A DNA stretch of 64,000 nt, from assembly GCA_934490165.1 (NCBI GenBank), contig CAKSTB010000001.1, positions 124,001 through 188,000 on the forward strand. The letters are read 5' to 3'. Numbering within the stretch: position 1 is the stretch's first letter; the number at the start of each line of letters is the position of its first letter. A program made the translations under genes and the position numbers. Below the pieces are notes generated by a model, which did no database searches, was not told where the DNA came from, and worked only from the letters and a program-made list of their open reading frames with translations. Shown here in pieces: positions 26,225-34,384 of this stretch. This DNA comes from an uncultured Ruminiclostridium sp. Lineage in GTDB: Bacteria > Bacillota > Clostridia > Oscillospirales > Ruminococcaceae.

Positions 26225-26755
26225 TTAAAAGTCCGCATTTATATCTCCCGACTCGTCCAGAAGCACCCGCAGAGCCGTCACGGCAAGCACGGAATACACA
26301 CTCTCGTCATTACGGCGATATACAGGCATTTCAAACGGCTGTACTTCTCTGCCGGATAATGTCGAAAAAGTCCTGCCGAATGAAACCGTTACAGTATCAT
26401 CGGTGACGCTCGTGTATGACACTGTATCCTTGACAAGATTTCCGCAGGTGATTACATTACCGGTGACACGCGACAGTGCCGACATCTGCTCTTTATTCAG
26501 GGCGTTTGCGATTATAACGGCGCTGTCAGGTATTATCCGTGGCACCGAAACACACTTTTCGCCCAGAACGATCACGCAGTTTTCCGTTACAAGTCCGTTC
26601 AGCCTGTCGGTTCTCCATATATTGAGCGTTTTGCCTTTCCCTGCTTTATAAAGCGATCTGTCGGCGCAAAAGCGTATTTCAAACGAACGTGACAATGTTT
26701 CAGCCGCAAGCAGTGCCAATTCTTCGTGACGGTCGATAATTATAATGTCTGTCAT
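26225..26755 (-). CDS. Hypothetical protein
   Basis: A 176-residue protein I do not recognise. It starts MTDIIIIDRHEELALLAAE, like the first strand of a nucleotide-binding or receiver fold, but the rest does not continue as one. The middle has two hydrophobic strands (NCVIVLGEK, DSAVIIANALN), and a beta-rich part follows (DTVTVSFGRTFS). There is no signal peptide or membrane helix. GGAGG precedes the ATG, so it is likely expressed. It lies alone between the asp23 promoter and the purA-ymdB-spoVS operon. No function is proposed. Confidence 0.7.
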   Translation of the reverse strand: MTDIIIIDRHEELALLAAETLSRSFEIRFCADRSLYKAGKGKTLNIWRTDRLNGLVTENCVIVLGEKCVSVPRIIPDSAVIIANALNKEQMSALSRVTGNVITCGNLVKDTVSYTSVTDDTVTVSFGRTFSTLSGREVQPFEMPVYRRNDESVYSVLAVTALRVLLDESGDINADF

Positions 26756-26809
26756 ATATACCTCCGCTTTCTATACAGATATAATCTGCCTGCAAGGAGC
26801 ATATATACA

Positions 26810-26844
26810 AAAAAATCCGCCCTGACAACAAAACGTCAGAGCGG
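26810..26844 (-). terminator. Intrinsic terminator after spoVS
   Basis: Arms CCGCCCTGAC (26817-26826) and GTCAGAGCGG (26835-26844), followed by seven T on the minus strand. It ends the purA-ymdB-spoVS transcript. Confidence 0.9.
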
Positions 26845-26894
26845 TGCCGGAACTGCCGGAACAATTCTCCTCTTAAATTACCATAAATACAAGC

Positions 26895-27155
26895 TTATCG
26901 GCATTCAACGATAAACTTCATTGCTGTGCGTTCCTCGCCGTCAATGCTTACGGTAGTGAAAGCAGGAATGCACACAAGATCCACGCCGGACAGAGCCATG
27001 TAGCTTCTTGAAATTGCTATAGCTTTTACTGCCTGATTAGAAGCACCTGCGCCAACAGCCTGAACTTCAACTTCACCGTTTTCACGGATAACTGCTGCTA
27101 TCGCGCCTGCAACCGACTTAGGTACGGATTTTGCTGAAACTTTTACTACTTCCAT
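26895..27155 (-). CDS. spoVS: Stage V sporulation protein S
   Basis: An 86-residue SpoVS, matching the family over its full length (KVSAKSVPKSVAGAIAAVIR, VQAVGAGASNQAVKAIAISR, FTTVSIDGEERTAMKF). The fold is Alba-like. In Bacillus it affects coat assembly and septation during sporulation; its molecular job is unclear. GGGAGG precedes the ATG. It follows ymdB as in Bacillus and many Clostridia. Confidence 0.97.
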   Translation of the reverse strand: MEVVKVSAKSVPKSVAGAIAAVIRENGEVEVQAVGAGASNQAVKAIAISRSYMALSGVDLVCIPAFTTVSIDGEERTAMKFIVECR

Positions 27156-27179
27156 TTTAAACCTCCCGGTAATTTATAT

Positions 27180-27944
27180 TCAGTATCTGATCCTCTTTAT
27201 TGAGGTACAGATACCTGTTTTCTCATCGACCGAAATAACCGCGCCGCAGATATAATATCTGCCCTCTGCATACTCATACCTCTGCGGATATCCCGTTATC
27301 ATATTATTTATAATGATCTCTTTTTTAATGCCGAGAACCGAATCGGTAACACCTGTCATACCCACATCCGTGATATATCCGGTGTGACCTCCGAGTATCT
27401 CTTCATCTGCTGTCTGAACGTGTGTGTGAGTACCGAGCACGGCTGAAACCCTGCCGGTAAGATAGTGACCGAGCGCCCTTTTCTCCGAGGTAGCTTCCGC
27501 ATGGAAGTCTACGATTATTACCTTTGATTTGATCTCACTCAGTATCCTGTCTATACAGTGAAAGGGATTTTCGAGGTTCTGCATAAACACAACACCCATA
27601 AGATTTATAACACATATCGAGTATCTGCCGCGGTCGAGTATTGCATACCCTTTTCCGACTACTTCATCGGGAAAATTCGCGGGACGGATCACTATGTCCG
27701 ATGTTTCGTAGAAAGCATCCATTTCCTTTCTTCTGAAGCAATGGTTTCCTGTTGTAACACAATCGATCCCGCTGTCAAGAAGGTATTTTGCCGTTACAGG
27801 CGTTATGCCGTTTCCGTCTGCGGAATTTTCACCGTTTACGATCACAGTGTCAATGTTATATTCTCTTTTTAGCAAAGGTAATTTTTCTCTGAGATTTGCA
27901 CAGGACTTCTGCCCTACAACATCTCCGATAAAAAGGATATTCAA
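27180..27944 (-). CDS. ymdB: YmdB-family metallophosphoesterase
   Basis: A 254-residue calcineurin-like phosphoesterase. Metal-site motifs are GDVVGQ (8-13), VNGENSADGNGIT near 40, TGNHCFRRKE near 68, DFHAEATSEKRALG near 150 and GTHTHVQTAD near 175. Bacillus YmdB hydrolyses cyclic nucleotides and affects motility and biofilm choices, so a signalling role is plausible but not shown here. The start is TTG at 27944. It is placed between purA and spoVS in one transcript. Confidence 0.92.
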   Translation of the reverse strand: MNILFIGDVVGQKSCANLREKLPLLKREYNIDTVIVNGENSADGNGITPVTAKYLLDSGIDCVTTGNHCFRRKEMDAFYETSDIVIRPANFPDEVVGKGYAILDRGRYSICVINLMGVVFMQNLENPFHCIDRILSEIKSKVIIVDFHAEATSEKRALGHYLTGRVSAVLGTHTHVQTADEEILGGHTGYITDVGMTGVTDSVLGIKKEIIINNMITGYPQRYEYAEGRYYICGAVISVDEKTGICTSIKRIRY

Positions 27945-27966
27945 TCAAACACGTCCTACAGTTTTG

Positions 27967-29241
27967 TTATCTTTCGATTATCTGCTCTCTGTCAGGTCCT
28001 ACGCCGACCATAGAAATATGGCAGTCGCACAGCTCCTCAAGTCTTTCAATGTACTTCTTGCAAGCATCGGGCAGTTCGTCAAAGCTGCGGCAGGCTGAAA
28101 TATCATCATCAAAGCCCTTGAGAGTTTCGTATACAGGCGTGCAGTCTGCAAGCTCTTCAAGTGCTGCGGGGAAATTCTCTATAACAGTGCCGTCGGGCTT
28201 CTTATAAGCAACGCATACCTTAAGATCTCCGATGCCACCGAGTGTATCCAGCTTATTGATAGCAAGTGAAGAAAGTCCGTTTACTCTGACTGAGTGACGT
28301 ACGATTACAGCGTCAAACCAACCCGTTCTTCTGGGTCTGCCTGTAGTAGTTCCGAACTCGCCGCCCTTGTTTCTTATCGTTTCGCCAATCTCATCATCAA
28401 GCTCTGTCGGGAAAGGACCTTTACCTACTCTTGTGGTATAAGCCTTAGCAACGCCTATGATGTTCGATATGATCATAGGACCAACGCCTGTACCGACACA
28501 AACGCCAGCCGATAAGGGGTGAGATGATGTAACGTAAGGATAAGTACCGAAGTCAATGTCAAGAAGTGTAGCCTGTGCACCCTCAAACATTATCGTCTTG
28601 TTAGCCTTTGCGGCTTCATAAACGATAACGGATACATCATCAACATACTTTGCAAGACGCTTGCCGTATTCGGAATATTCCTTGATGATAGCTTCAATGT
28701 CATGAGGTTCGCCGCCGTAAACTTCTGTGATTATCTTGTTCTTGAGCTTGCCTGTCATTCTTGCCTTTTCTGCAAAAACCTCAGGGTGAACAAGGTCATA
28801 AACACGGATACCGCAACGCTCGTACTTGTCCATATAGCAAGGACCTATGCCGCGCTTTGTAGTGCCTATATCGGAATTACCTCTGAACTTTTCCGAAAGT
28901 CCGTCGAGCGTTATATGCCAGGGCATTACGACGTGAGCTCTGGGATCTATCTTCAGATTATCAAAAGAAACGCCTCTGGGTGAAAGGTTGTCGATCTCTG
29001 ATAAAAGATCCTTAGGATCAAGAACTACACCCGCACCGATAAGGCAGGGAGTATTTTTATAAAGAATGCCTGAAGGAATAAGGTGAAGCTTGTAAGTCTG
29101 ACCGTCGTTTACTACAGTGTGACCTGCGTTGTTGCCGCCCTGTGAACGTACAACTACGTCGGCTCTTGAGGCGATAATATCTATTATCTTGCCCTTACCT
29201 TCGTCACCCCACTGAGTTCCTACAACTATATTTGCTGGCAT
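27967..29241 (-). CDS. purA: Adenylosuccinate synthetase
   Basis: A 424-residue GTP-dependent enzyme that joins IMP and aspartate on the way to AMP. The hallmark motifs are GTQWGDEGKGKIID near 8, NNAGHTVV near 38, the GTTKRGIGPCY loop near 125 and TTTGRPRRTGWFD near 295. The length is normal. GGGGA precedes the ATG. It is the first gene after a strong promoter and is followed closely by ymdB. Confidence 0.97.
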   Translation of the reverse strand: MPANIVVGTQWGDEGKGKIIDIIASRADVVVRSQGGNNAGHTVVNDGQTYKLHLIPSGILYKNTPCLIGAGVVLDPKDLLSEIDNLSPRGVSFDNLKIDPRAHVVMPWHITLDGLSEKFRGNSDIGTTKRGIGPCYMDKYERCGIRVYDLVHPEVFAEKARMTGKLKNKIITEVYGGEPHDIEAIIKEYSEYGKRLAKYVDDVSVIVYEAAKANKTIMFEGAQATLLDIDFGTYPYVTSSHPLSAGVCVGTGVGPMIISNIIGVAKAYTTRVGKGPFPTELDDEIGETIRNKGGEFGTTTGRPRRTGWFDAVIVRHSVRVNGLSSLAINKLDTLGGIGDLKVCVAYKKPDGTVIENFPAALEELADCTPVYETLKGFDDDISACRSFDELPDACKKYIERLEELCDCHISMVGVGPDREQIIER

Positions 29242-29315
29242 TGGAAGTCCCCATTTCTGTTAAAAAAATATAATATTTGCATCGGGCACGACAGCCCTTT
29301 GCATAGCACATTAAC

Positions 29316-29344
29316 ATTATAGCAAAAGTGCGTGGAAATTGCAA
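29316..29344 (-). promoter_or_regulatory. Sigma-A promoter of purA-ymdB-spoVS
   Basis: On the minus strand, TTGCAA, a 17-base spacer and TATAAT, about 75 bases before the purA start. I saw no purine-riboswitch-like leader in the short untranslated region. Confidence 0.85.
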
Positions 29345-29383
29345 GTATTTTTTTATTTCTTTCATAAAAAAGACACTGCGCAT

Positions 29384-29418
29384 ACAAAAATGCGGCAAGC
29401 ATACCGCCCGCCGCATTT
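29384..29418 (-). terminator. Intrinsic terminator after the amidase gene
   Basis: Arms AAATGCGGC (29388-29396) and GCCGCATTT (29410-29418) with a T run on the minus strand, 7 bases after the stop at 29425. Confidence 0.88.
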
Positions 29419-29424
29419 GCACTA

Positions 29425-32400
29425 TCAGTAAGAAGAAACTCCGCTTCTTGTAACATATTCCTGTATTCCGTCAACTATCGCCTGTGCAATTCCCTCCTGA
29501 TGGGTATCGCTTGCAAGCGCCATTGCGTCTTCATAGTTGCTTACAAAGCCCATTTCGATAAGCACTGACGGGAAATCCTGCTGCTTTGTAGTCCACATAT
29601 AGCTGTACTGAGCGCCCCTGTTGCAGTCAGCTCCGTCAGAATAAACGCTATTGCTGAAATAGGACGAAACGTGATTGGTAAGCGCGTTTGCAAGCGGCTC
29701 GGAATACGATGTGTAGTAATAGCATTCCGTACCTCTTGCGTCCTCTGAGCCTGCCTTGTTGGAATGGATCGCTATATAAAGGTCACAGCCGTAATCACGC
29801 GCATAATACGGTCTTCTCATAGTATCATAAAATTCCGACTCGGTATTGAGCCTTACTACATTAACACCCAGGTCTTTTAGCTTTGATTCAACAAGTTTTG
29901 CGACCGCAAGGTTAGCGCCGGCTTCTTCGATATGTCCGATAGCGCCGGGATCGTCATAGCCGTATTCCGATACACCGTGTCCGGGATCAATTACAATAGT
30001 CATATTGGTGATGTCGTTTGTAAGTATCTCAAACTTAAACATAAGATCGCCGTCAGAATTGTATGTTGCGCTGTTTCCTGCATATACGCCGGGCTGACGG
30101 AGTTTGAGCACAAGTCTGAACTTCATCACACCGTCTACCTCTACCTGCTTCCATTCGCCCGCGCTGAATACCGTGCAGTTCTCAAAATCGGGAAGCGATG
30201 TTACCGATGTCACGTTGTCGAATGTTATGTATATGTATTCAGCGGTAAATTCATCAAGATTGAAGTCGCCGTCTACACCCGTATAATATTCATTACCGAT
30301 CGGCGTAACAGTAAACGATGCGCGGTCTTCAAGCGACATCTGTATAAATGAGTCGCCGCCTGTGTTACCTATTGCCTTGACAACAAGCGGATTTTCACCC
30401 ATACCGACACCGCTCACAAGGTCTGCGTCTTCTTTCAGGAAACGCTTGCCCGAGCTTGTTACATAATAATCGTCCCACTCGCTCTTATAATAGTCGAGCG
30501 TACCCTCGGGCAGCTGTCCGACATTGGGAGGATTTACAGAGTCGGTGTTGTTGCCGTCATAGATATAAGCAAAGTTCTTGTTGAGCTTTACATATGTGAC
30601 CTCCGATTCCTCAGAAATTGCGGGAGAAAGCTTGCCGACAACCTCAGAGTCACCGAACGAGCTCTGATCCGCAGGTATTTCATCTATGACCTCAACGTTT
30701 TTCTCGGGGAGCTTTACAGCGTTTACTGTTACTTCCGCACCGATATATGTACGTGAATAGCCCGCATAAGAAGCGGAGATCTCAATATTTCCGAGGTATT
30801 GCTCTTCATCGACAATTCCCTCGGGAACGGTGATTTTTCCTGTAAATGCGGCATATGAGGAGTTGATATCAACTACATCGGACTTAGCATTTTCGGTAAG
30901 CTCTATCGTAGTACCGCCGAGAGTAGCCGTAGCATATGAGCCCTTATATGCGACCGCCAGAACCGACACGGAAGTACCGCCGTCAACACTCAGCGTCTTG
31001 CCCTCCGAAACCGAGCTGCCGACCGATTTCAGTACGTTGATGGTTCGCTCTATATTATAGCTTATCGTCTTGCCCTTGTGCGTAATGACAAAAGTATTCA
31101 TTCCAACTTCAAGCTGCTTTTCAAAGTAGAAGTTGCCCGCTTCATTGAGCGACAGCTTTTCGCCGTCGAAATAAACATCGAAGTTTTCGTCAAATGTACC
31201 CATAAACGCAACTGATGTATCATCGGTAGAATAACTTGTGTAATACGGCGAGGTCATTTCGAGATCCTCAAAAAGGCTGTCGACGTTTATCTGCTCGTTG
31301 AAATACTTTGTCAGCGTGTCGGTAGTACCCATCGGGTTTTCTTCAAGCGATGCTTCCGAATAGAATACACTGCCCGAATAATTATCAAGCTCGTCAGCCT
31401 TGGCGAGCTGTTTCAAGAGCTGATCTTCAACGCCCCAGCCCGCTTCGTCTGTTCCTATTTTTTCGTTGTGATGAACAATATACAGTGGTATATCGGCTGT
31501 AGCGGCAACATTGCTCCACCAGGAGCATACTTCATCAAATCCCACTGTTTCATCATCAAGCGAGCCGGAAGCGTTTGCCACGATAAAGTCAGCAAGTCCT
31601 TTTTCAGCGAACGCCTTGGTATCGGCATAGCCGTTATAATATGCGGAATATTTCGCGGAAGTGTCACTTCCGTTATCGTTGCGGGAAGAATTTGCCCATA
31701 TATCCTTTGCGTCAAGACCTACCGCTATCGAATTATCAGAAAGATGAATAACGTCGCTCACCGTGGTGAACTTATATTCAACGCAGTCATAAAGCCAGTT
31801 CTTATAGCCTATGCCCGAGCCCTTCTTCATATATTCGTCATATACAGTGTTGCTGTTTGAACCGTAAAATCCCGTAAGGATTATTCCGTTGCATCTGTAT
31901 CTGAGCGCAAATTTATGTGCTTCGCTTACAAGATAGTCATACTTGTCCTCACCCTCGGGGCAAGAAGACATAGCTCTGTTGATATCGAAATACACAAATC
32001 TCTGCATTCCCTTTTTCGTGGCAACGGCAAGCGCCTTTTCAAGCCGATCTCCGCCCTTGTTCATATTTGTGGAAAAATACGAAACATCTTTGCCGTAAGG
32101 ATTTATGTATACACCGTTCATTCCGTAGCTTATAAGCGTATCCAGCTTTGCCGAAAAACTGTCGCTGAACTTCTCCGCGTCAAAGTCGCCGAGATTTACT
32201 ACTGTAGCTTTAAGCTCGTCTGACAGAGTAAATTTCGGTACAGCCGTCTGAGCGGTGGTTTTATCTGACTGCTCTGACGCTTTTGCCGACGAAGCGGCGT
32301 TATCGTTACCTGCACTTTCCTCGGCAACAGCGCCGAACTGCGACAATAGCATAAGTGCCGATAACGCACCCGCAATTATTCCGGTAAATTTATTTCTCAT
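29425..32400 (-). CDS. Secreted N-acetylmuramoyl-L-alanine amidase with a degenerate GHL10-like domain
   Basis: A 991-residue secreted wall protein. A signal peptide (residues 1-27) is followed by a Ser/Ala/Gln-rich linker. A TIM-barrel region of about 350 residues (55-400) resembles the GHL10 domain of the neighbouring gene, then come about 400 residues of beta-rich sequence. The C-terminal Amidase_3 domain (from about 803) has the zinc and catalytic set intact: DPGHG, HIEEAGANL, YIAIHSNKAG and LIEMGFVSN. Amidase_3 enzymes cut the bond between muramic acid and the stem peptide. In the GHL10-like part the acidic pair of the family (IDDYF in the neighbour) is replaced by ILTGFYG, so that domain may only bind glycan. 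It is 30 bases downstream of the GHL10 lipoprotein gene, likely the same operon. Confidence 0.87.
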   Translation of the reverse strand: MRNKFTGIIAGALSALMLLSQFGAVAEESAGNDNAASSAKASEQSDKTTAQTAVPKFTLSDELKATVVNLGDFDAEKFSDSFSAKLDTLISYGMNGVYINPYGKDVSYFSTNMNKGGDRLEKALAVATKKGMQRFVYFDINRAMSSCPEGEDKYDYLVSEAHKFALRYRCNGIILTGFYGSNSNTVYDEYMKKGSGIGYKNWLYDCVEYKFTTVSDVIHLSDNSIAVGLDAKDIWANSSRNDNGSDTSAKYSAYYNGYADTKAFAEKGLADFIVANASGSLDDETVGFDEVCSWWSNVAATADIPLYIVHHNEKIGTDEAGWGVEDQLLKQLAKADELDNYSGSVFYSEASLEENPMGTTDTLTKYFNEQINVDSLFEDLEMTSPYYTSYSTDDTSVAFMGTFDENFDVYFDGEKLSLNEAGNFYFEKQLEVGMNTFVITHKGKTISYNIERTINVLKSVGSSVSEGKTLSVDGGTSVSVLAVAYKGSYATATLGGTTIELTENAKSDVVDINSSYAAFTGKITVPEGIVDEEQYLGNIEISASYAGYSRTYIGAEVTVNAVKLPEKNVEVIDEIPADQSSFGDSEVVGKLSPAISEESEVTYVKLNKNFAYIYDGNNTDSVNPPNVGQLPEGTLDYYKSEWDDYYVTSSGKRFLKEDADLVSGVGMGENPLVVKAIGNTGGDSFIQMSLEDRASFTVTPIGNEYYTGVDGDFNLDEFTAEYIYITFDNVTSVTSLPDFENCTVFSAGEWKQVEVDGVMKFRLVLKLRQPGVYAGNSATYNSDGDLMFKFEILTNDITNMTIVIDPGHGVSEYGYDDPGAIGHIEEAGANLAVAKLVESKLKDLGVNVVRLNTESEFYDTMRRPYYARDYGCDLYIAIHSNKAGSEDARGTECYYYTSYSEPLANALTNHVSSYFSNSVYSDGADCNRGAQYSYMWTTKQQDFPSVLIEMGFVSNYEDAMALASDTHQEGIAQAIVDGIQEYVTRSGVSSY

Positions 32401-32430
32401 CTTCTGCTCTTCCTTCCGATATTACGGCTT

Positions 32431-34056
32431 TTACTGTGTAAGGAGCGGCTTGAACGCCGAGATCTCCTCGCTTACCTCCTGCTTTACAGACTCTTCAGGC
32501 TCAAAAATGAACTGATAGCTGTAAAGTATCACGCCGCCGTAATTTGACGTTTCCTGTGACTTTATGATCTGTCGTTTTATTATCTCTGTATCGTTTATCC
32601 ATTCATACTGACCGTCGCCTGCCCAGGTGTCCTCAGTGCCTATCTTGTACACTGCAAGACCCGGTATAAGCGCTTTTCCTGTACCGCTCAGCATATCGTC
32701 CCACTGCTCAATGACCTGTTCAAACGGTTGTCCGCTGTTGTCAAAGCCGTAATATATCTGCGGTGCCATATAATCCACATAACCGCTTTCTCTTGACCAT
32801 TTCTCAACATCTGCGTAAAGCTGTGTTTCGTTGTTGGTGACGTTACCCTGCGCGCTTACGCCGAATACAGCGGTCGGATTGTGTGATTTAACGGCATTAT
32901 ACATACCCGACACCATTCTGCTGCAATTATCAAGCCTGAACTGTGACAGACTGCTGTATGACGAAGCACTGAAAGCAATGCTGTCAAACGATTCATCGGT
33001 AGTCGGATAAAAATAATCGTCTATATGAACGCCGTCAACATCGTACTTTGACACAAGCTCCGCCGCACCGAGCGCAATGAGGTCTGTAACCTCTTTATAA
33101 GCGGGATTGAGCCACCAGTATGAGTTTACCTTGACGATATAGTCGCCGTCTTTGGTATCATACCACTGTCCCGTCTTATATGAGGTGCTTACATACGGAG
33201 CGTCGTCTTCCTGATAGCAACGCAGAGGGTTTACCCACGCCTGAAAGGATATTCCTCTTGCGTGAGCTTCTTCTATCATTATATCCAGCGGGTCAAAGCC
33301 CGGATCTTCTCCGATATAGCCTGTGCAGTATTTCGACCACGGGAAATAGTCGGATCTGTATATCGCGTCACCGTATGGACGCACATGAACATACACCGTA
33401 TTTATGCCGAGTGACAGACAGTTGTCGTAATACTCTCCGATACCGCTTGCAAATTCCGACTTGCTCTTGCCTGTGAGAATAGGATAAAGTTCGAAATACG
33501 ATATCCATACGCCCTTGACATCACTGTAATTAAGCGCTGTGTAGCTGTTTACAGGCAGATCGTCATTAAGCGAAGGGGCACTGTTATTGTCAGGCTCAGG
33601 CGCAGGTGTTTCCTGCACCTTTCTTTCGGTTGTTGTGCTTGTGGTTTCGGGCGGCTCGGTTTCTATCACCGAAACAGGCGGGTCTGTGCTGTCAGGCTCA
33701 GGCGCACTGTCTGTTCTGTCGTAGTGTGTTTCTTCCGCCGGCTCGTCATATGATGTTTCATCATACGATGTTTCGGTTCGTATAACAGTTGTTACCGCGG
33801 TTTCGGGCTTTGTCTGCTGTGCAGATACGGCCTTAGTTTTTGCGGCGGTTGCAGTCGTTTCATGAGTGCCGGTCTGCTCGGGTATGCTTTCTGCCGGCTT
33901 TATCTCGGTTTTGCTGACGGTAACTCCGCTCATTATATTATTCCGTTCGCTTTCGGACGGGTTATTTTCAAGTATCAGTGCCTTGCCGCAACCGCTTGCC
34001 ATAACCGACACTGCCGCGGCAATTGCTGTAAACGCAATTTTCTTTTTTACGGACAT
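32431..34056 (-). CDS. Family 10-like glycosylhydrolase (GHL10) lipoprotein
   Basis: A 541-residue lipoprotein. The signal peptide ends in the lipobox MASGC (Cys23). A Thr/Glu/Pro-rich linker of about 140 residues acts as a wall-spanning stalk. The GHL10/DUF187 TIM barrel then follows (WISYFELYPILTG near 190, VHVRPYGDAIYRSDYFPW near 225, DGVHIDDYF near 342, MAPQIYYGF near 430). Family members are thought to act on glycans of the wall or the environment, but activity is rarely proven. AAAGGA precedes the ATG. It is co-directed with the amidase gene downstream, consistent with wall remodelling. Confidence 0.88.
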   Translation of the reverse strand: MSVKKKIAFTAIAAAVSVMASGCGKALILENNPSESERNNIMSGVTVSKTEIKPAESIPEQTGTHETTATAAKTKAVSAQQTKPETAVTTVIRTETSYDETSYDEPAEETHYDRTDSAPEPDSTDPPVSVIETEPPETTSTTTERKVQETPAPEPDNNSAPSLNDDLPVNSYTALNYSDVKGVWISYFELYPILTGKSKSEFASGIGEYYDNCLSLGINTVYVHVRPYGDAIYRSDYFPWSKYCTGYIGEDPGFDPLDIMIEEAHARGISFQAWVNPLRCYQEDDAPYVSTSYKTGQWYDTKDGDYIVKVNSYWWLNPAYKEVTDLIALGAAELVSKYDVDGVHIDDYFYPTTDESFDSIAFSASSYSSLSQFRLDNCSRMVSGMYNAVKSHNPTAVFGVSAQGNVTNNETQLYADVEKWSRESGYVDYMAPQIYYGFDNSGQPFEQVIEQWDDMLSGTGKALIPGLAVYKIGTEDTWAGDGQYEWINDTEIIKRQIIKSQETSNYGGVILYSYQFIFEPEESVKQEVSEEISAFKPLLTQ

Positions 34057-34111
34057 ATATTTTCCTTTCGGGTGATTTATACATTCTGCATCAGATACGC
34101 CTCGTAAAATT

Positions 34112-34128
34112 TCCCGTAAAATACGGGA
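34112..34128 (-). promoter_or_regulatory. Hairpin in the leader of the GHL10 lipoprotein gene
   Basis: TCCCGTA (34112-34118) and TACGGGA (34122-34128) with a 3-base loop, about 55 bases before the ATG and after the predicted promoter at 34139-34168. It could stabilise the RNA 5' end or bind a regulator. No T run follows, so it is not a terminator. Confidence 0.45.
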
Positions 34129-34138
34129 TATACATTAA

Positions 34139-34168
34139 ATTATACAATATCTCCACTGATGAAGTCTA
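34139..34168 (-). promoter_or_regulatory. Probable sigma-A promoter of the GHL10-amidase operon
   Basis: On the minus strand, TAGACT, an 18-base spacer and TATAAT, about 80 bases before the ATG. The rest of the 34057-34384 gap holds the leader hairpin, the acn promoter and an inverted repeat; no gene is seen in it. Confidence 0.6.
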
Positions 34169-34290
34169 CCGCAACGGGTTTATTTTCTCAAATTTCATCA
34201 AATTTGCACTTGCAGAAATGATTTTCTATAAATCCTATAATAAACCGCATTTGCGCTTGTGCAATATAAACAAATAAATTTTACGGTTAT

Positions 34291-34314
34291 CGGTTTTCGC
34301 TTTGTCGCAAACCG
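34291..34314. promoter_or_regulatory. Inverted repeat just upstream of the acn promoter
   Basis: CGGTTT (34291-34296) and AAACCG (34309-34314), with a second inner match GC/GC, ending 10 bases before the -35 of acn. Position and symmetry fit an operator for a dimeric regulator, but I do not recognise the motif. Confidence 0.4.
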
Positions 34315-34323
34315 TGTAAATTC

Positions 34324-34352
34324 TTGACTTTTACTTTGATATAATGTATAAT
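34324..34352 (+). promoter_or_regulatory. Strong sigma-A promoter of acn-icd-rex
   Basis: TTGACT, a 17-base spacer and TATAAT, about 30 bases before the aconitase start. A second TATAAT-like box lies inside the spacer. Confidence 0.85.
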
Positions 34353-34384
34353 TAACTGTAATCTTTTTTTCAGGAGGACAAAAA

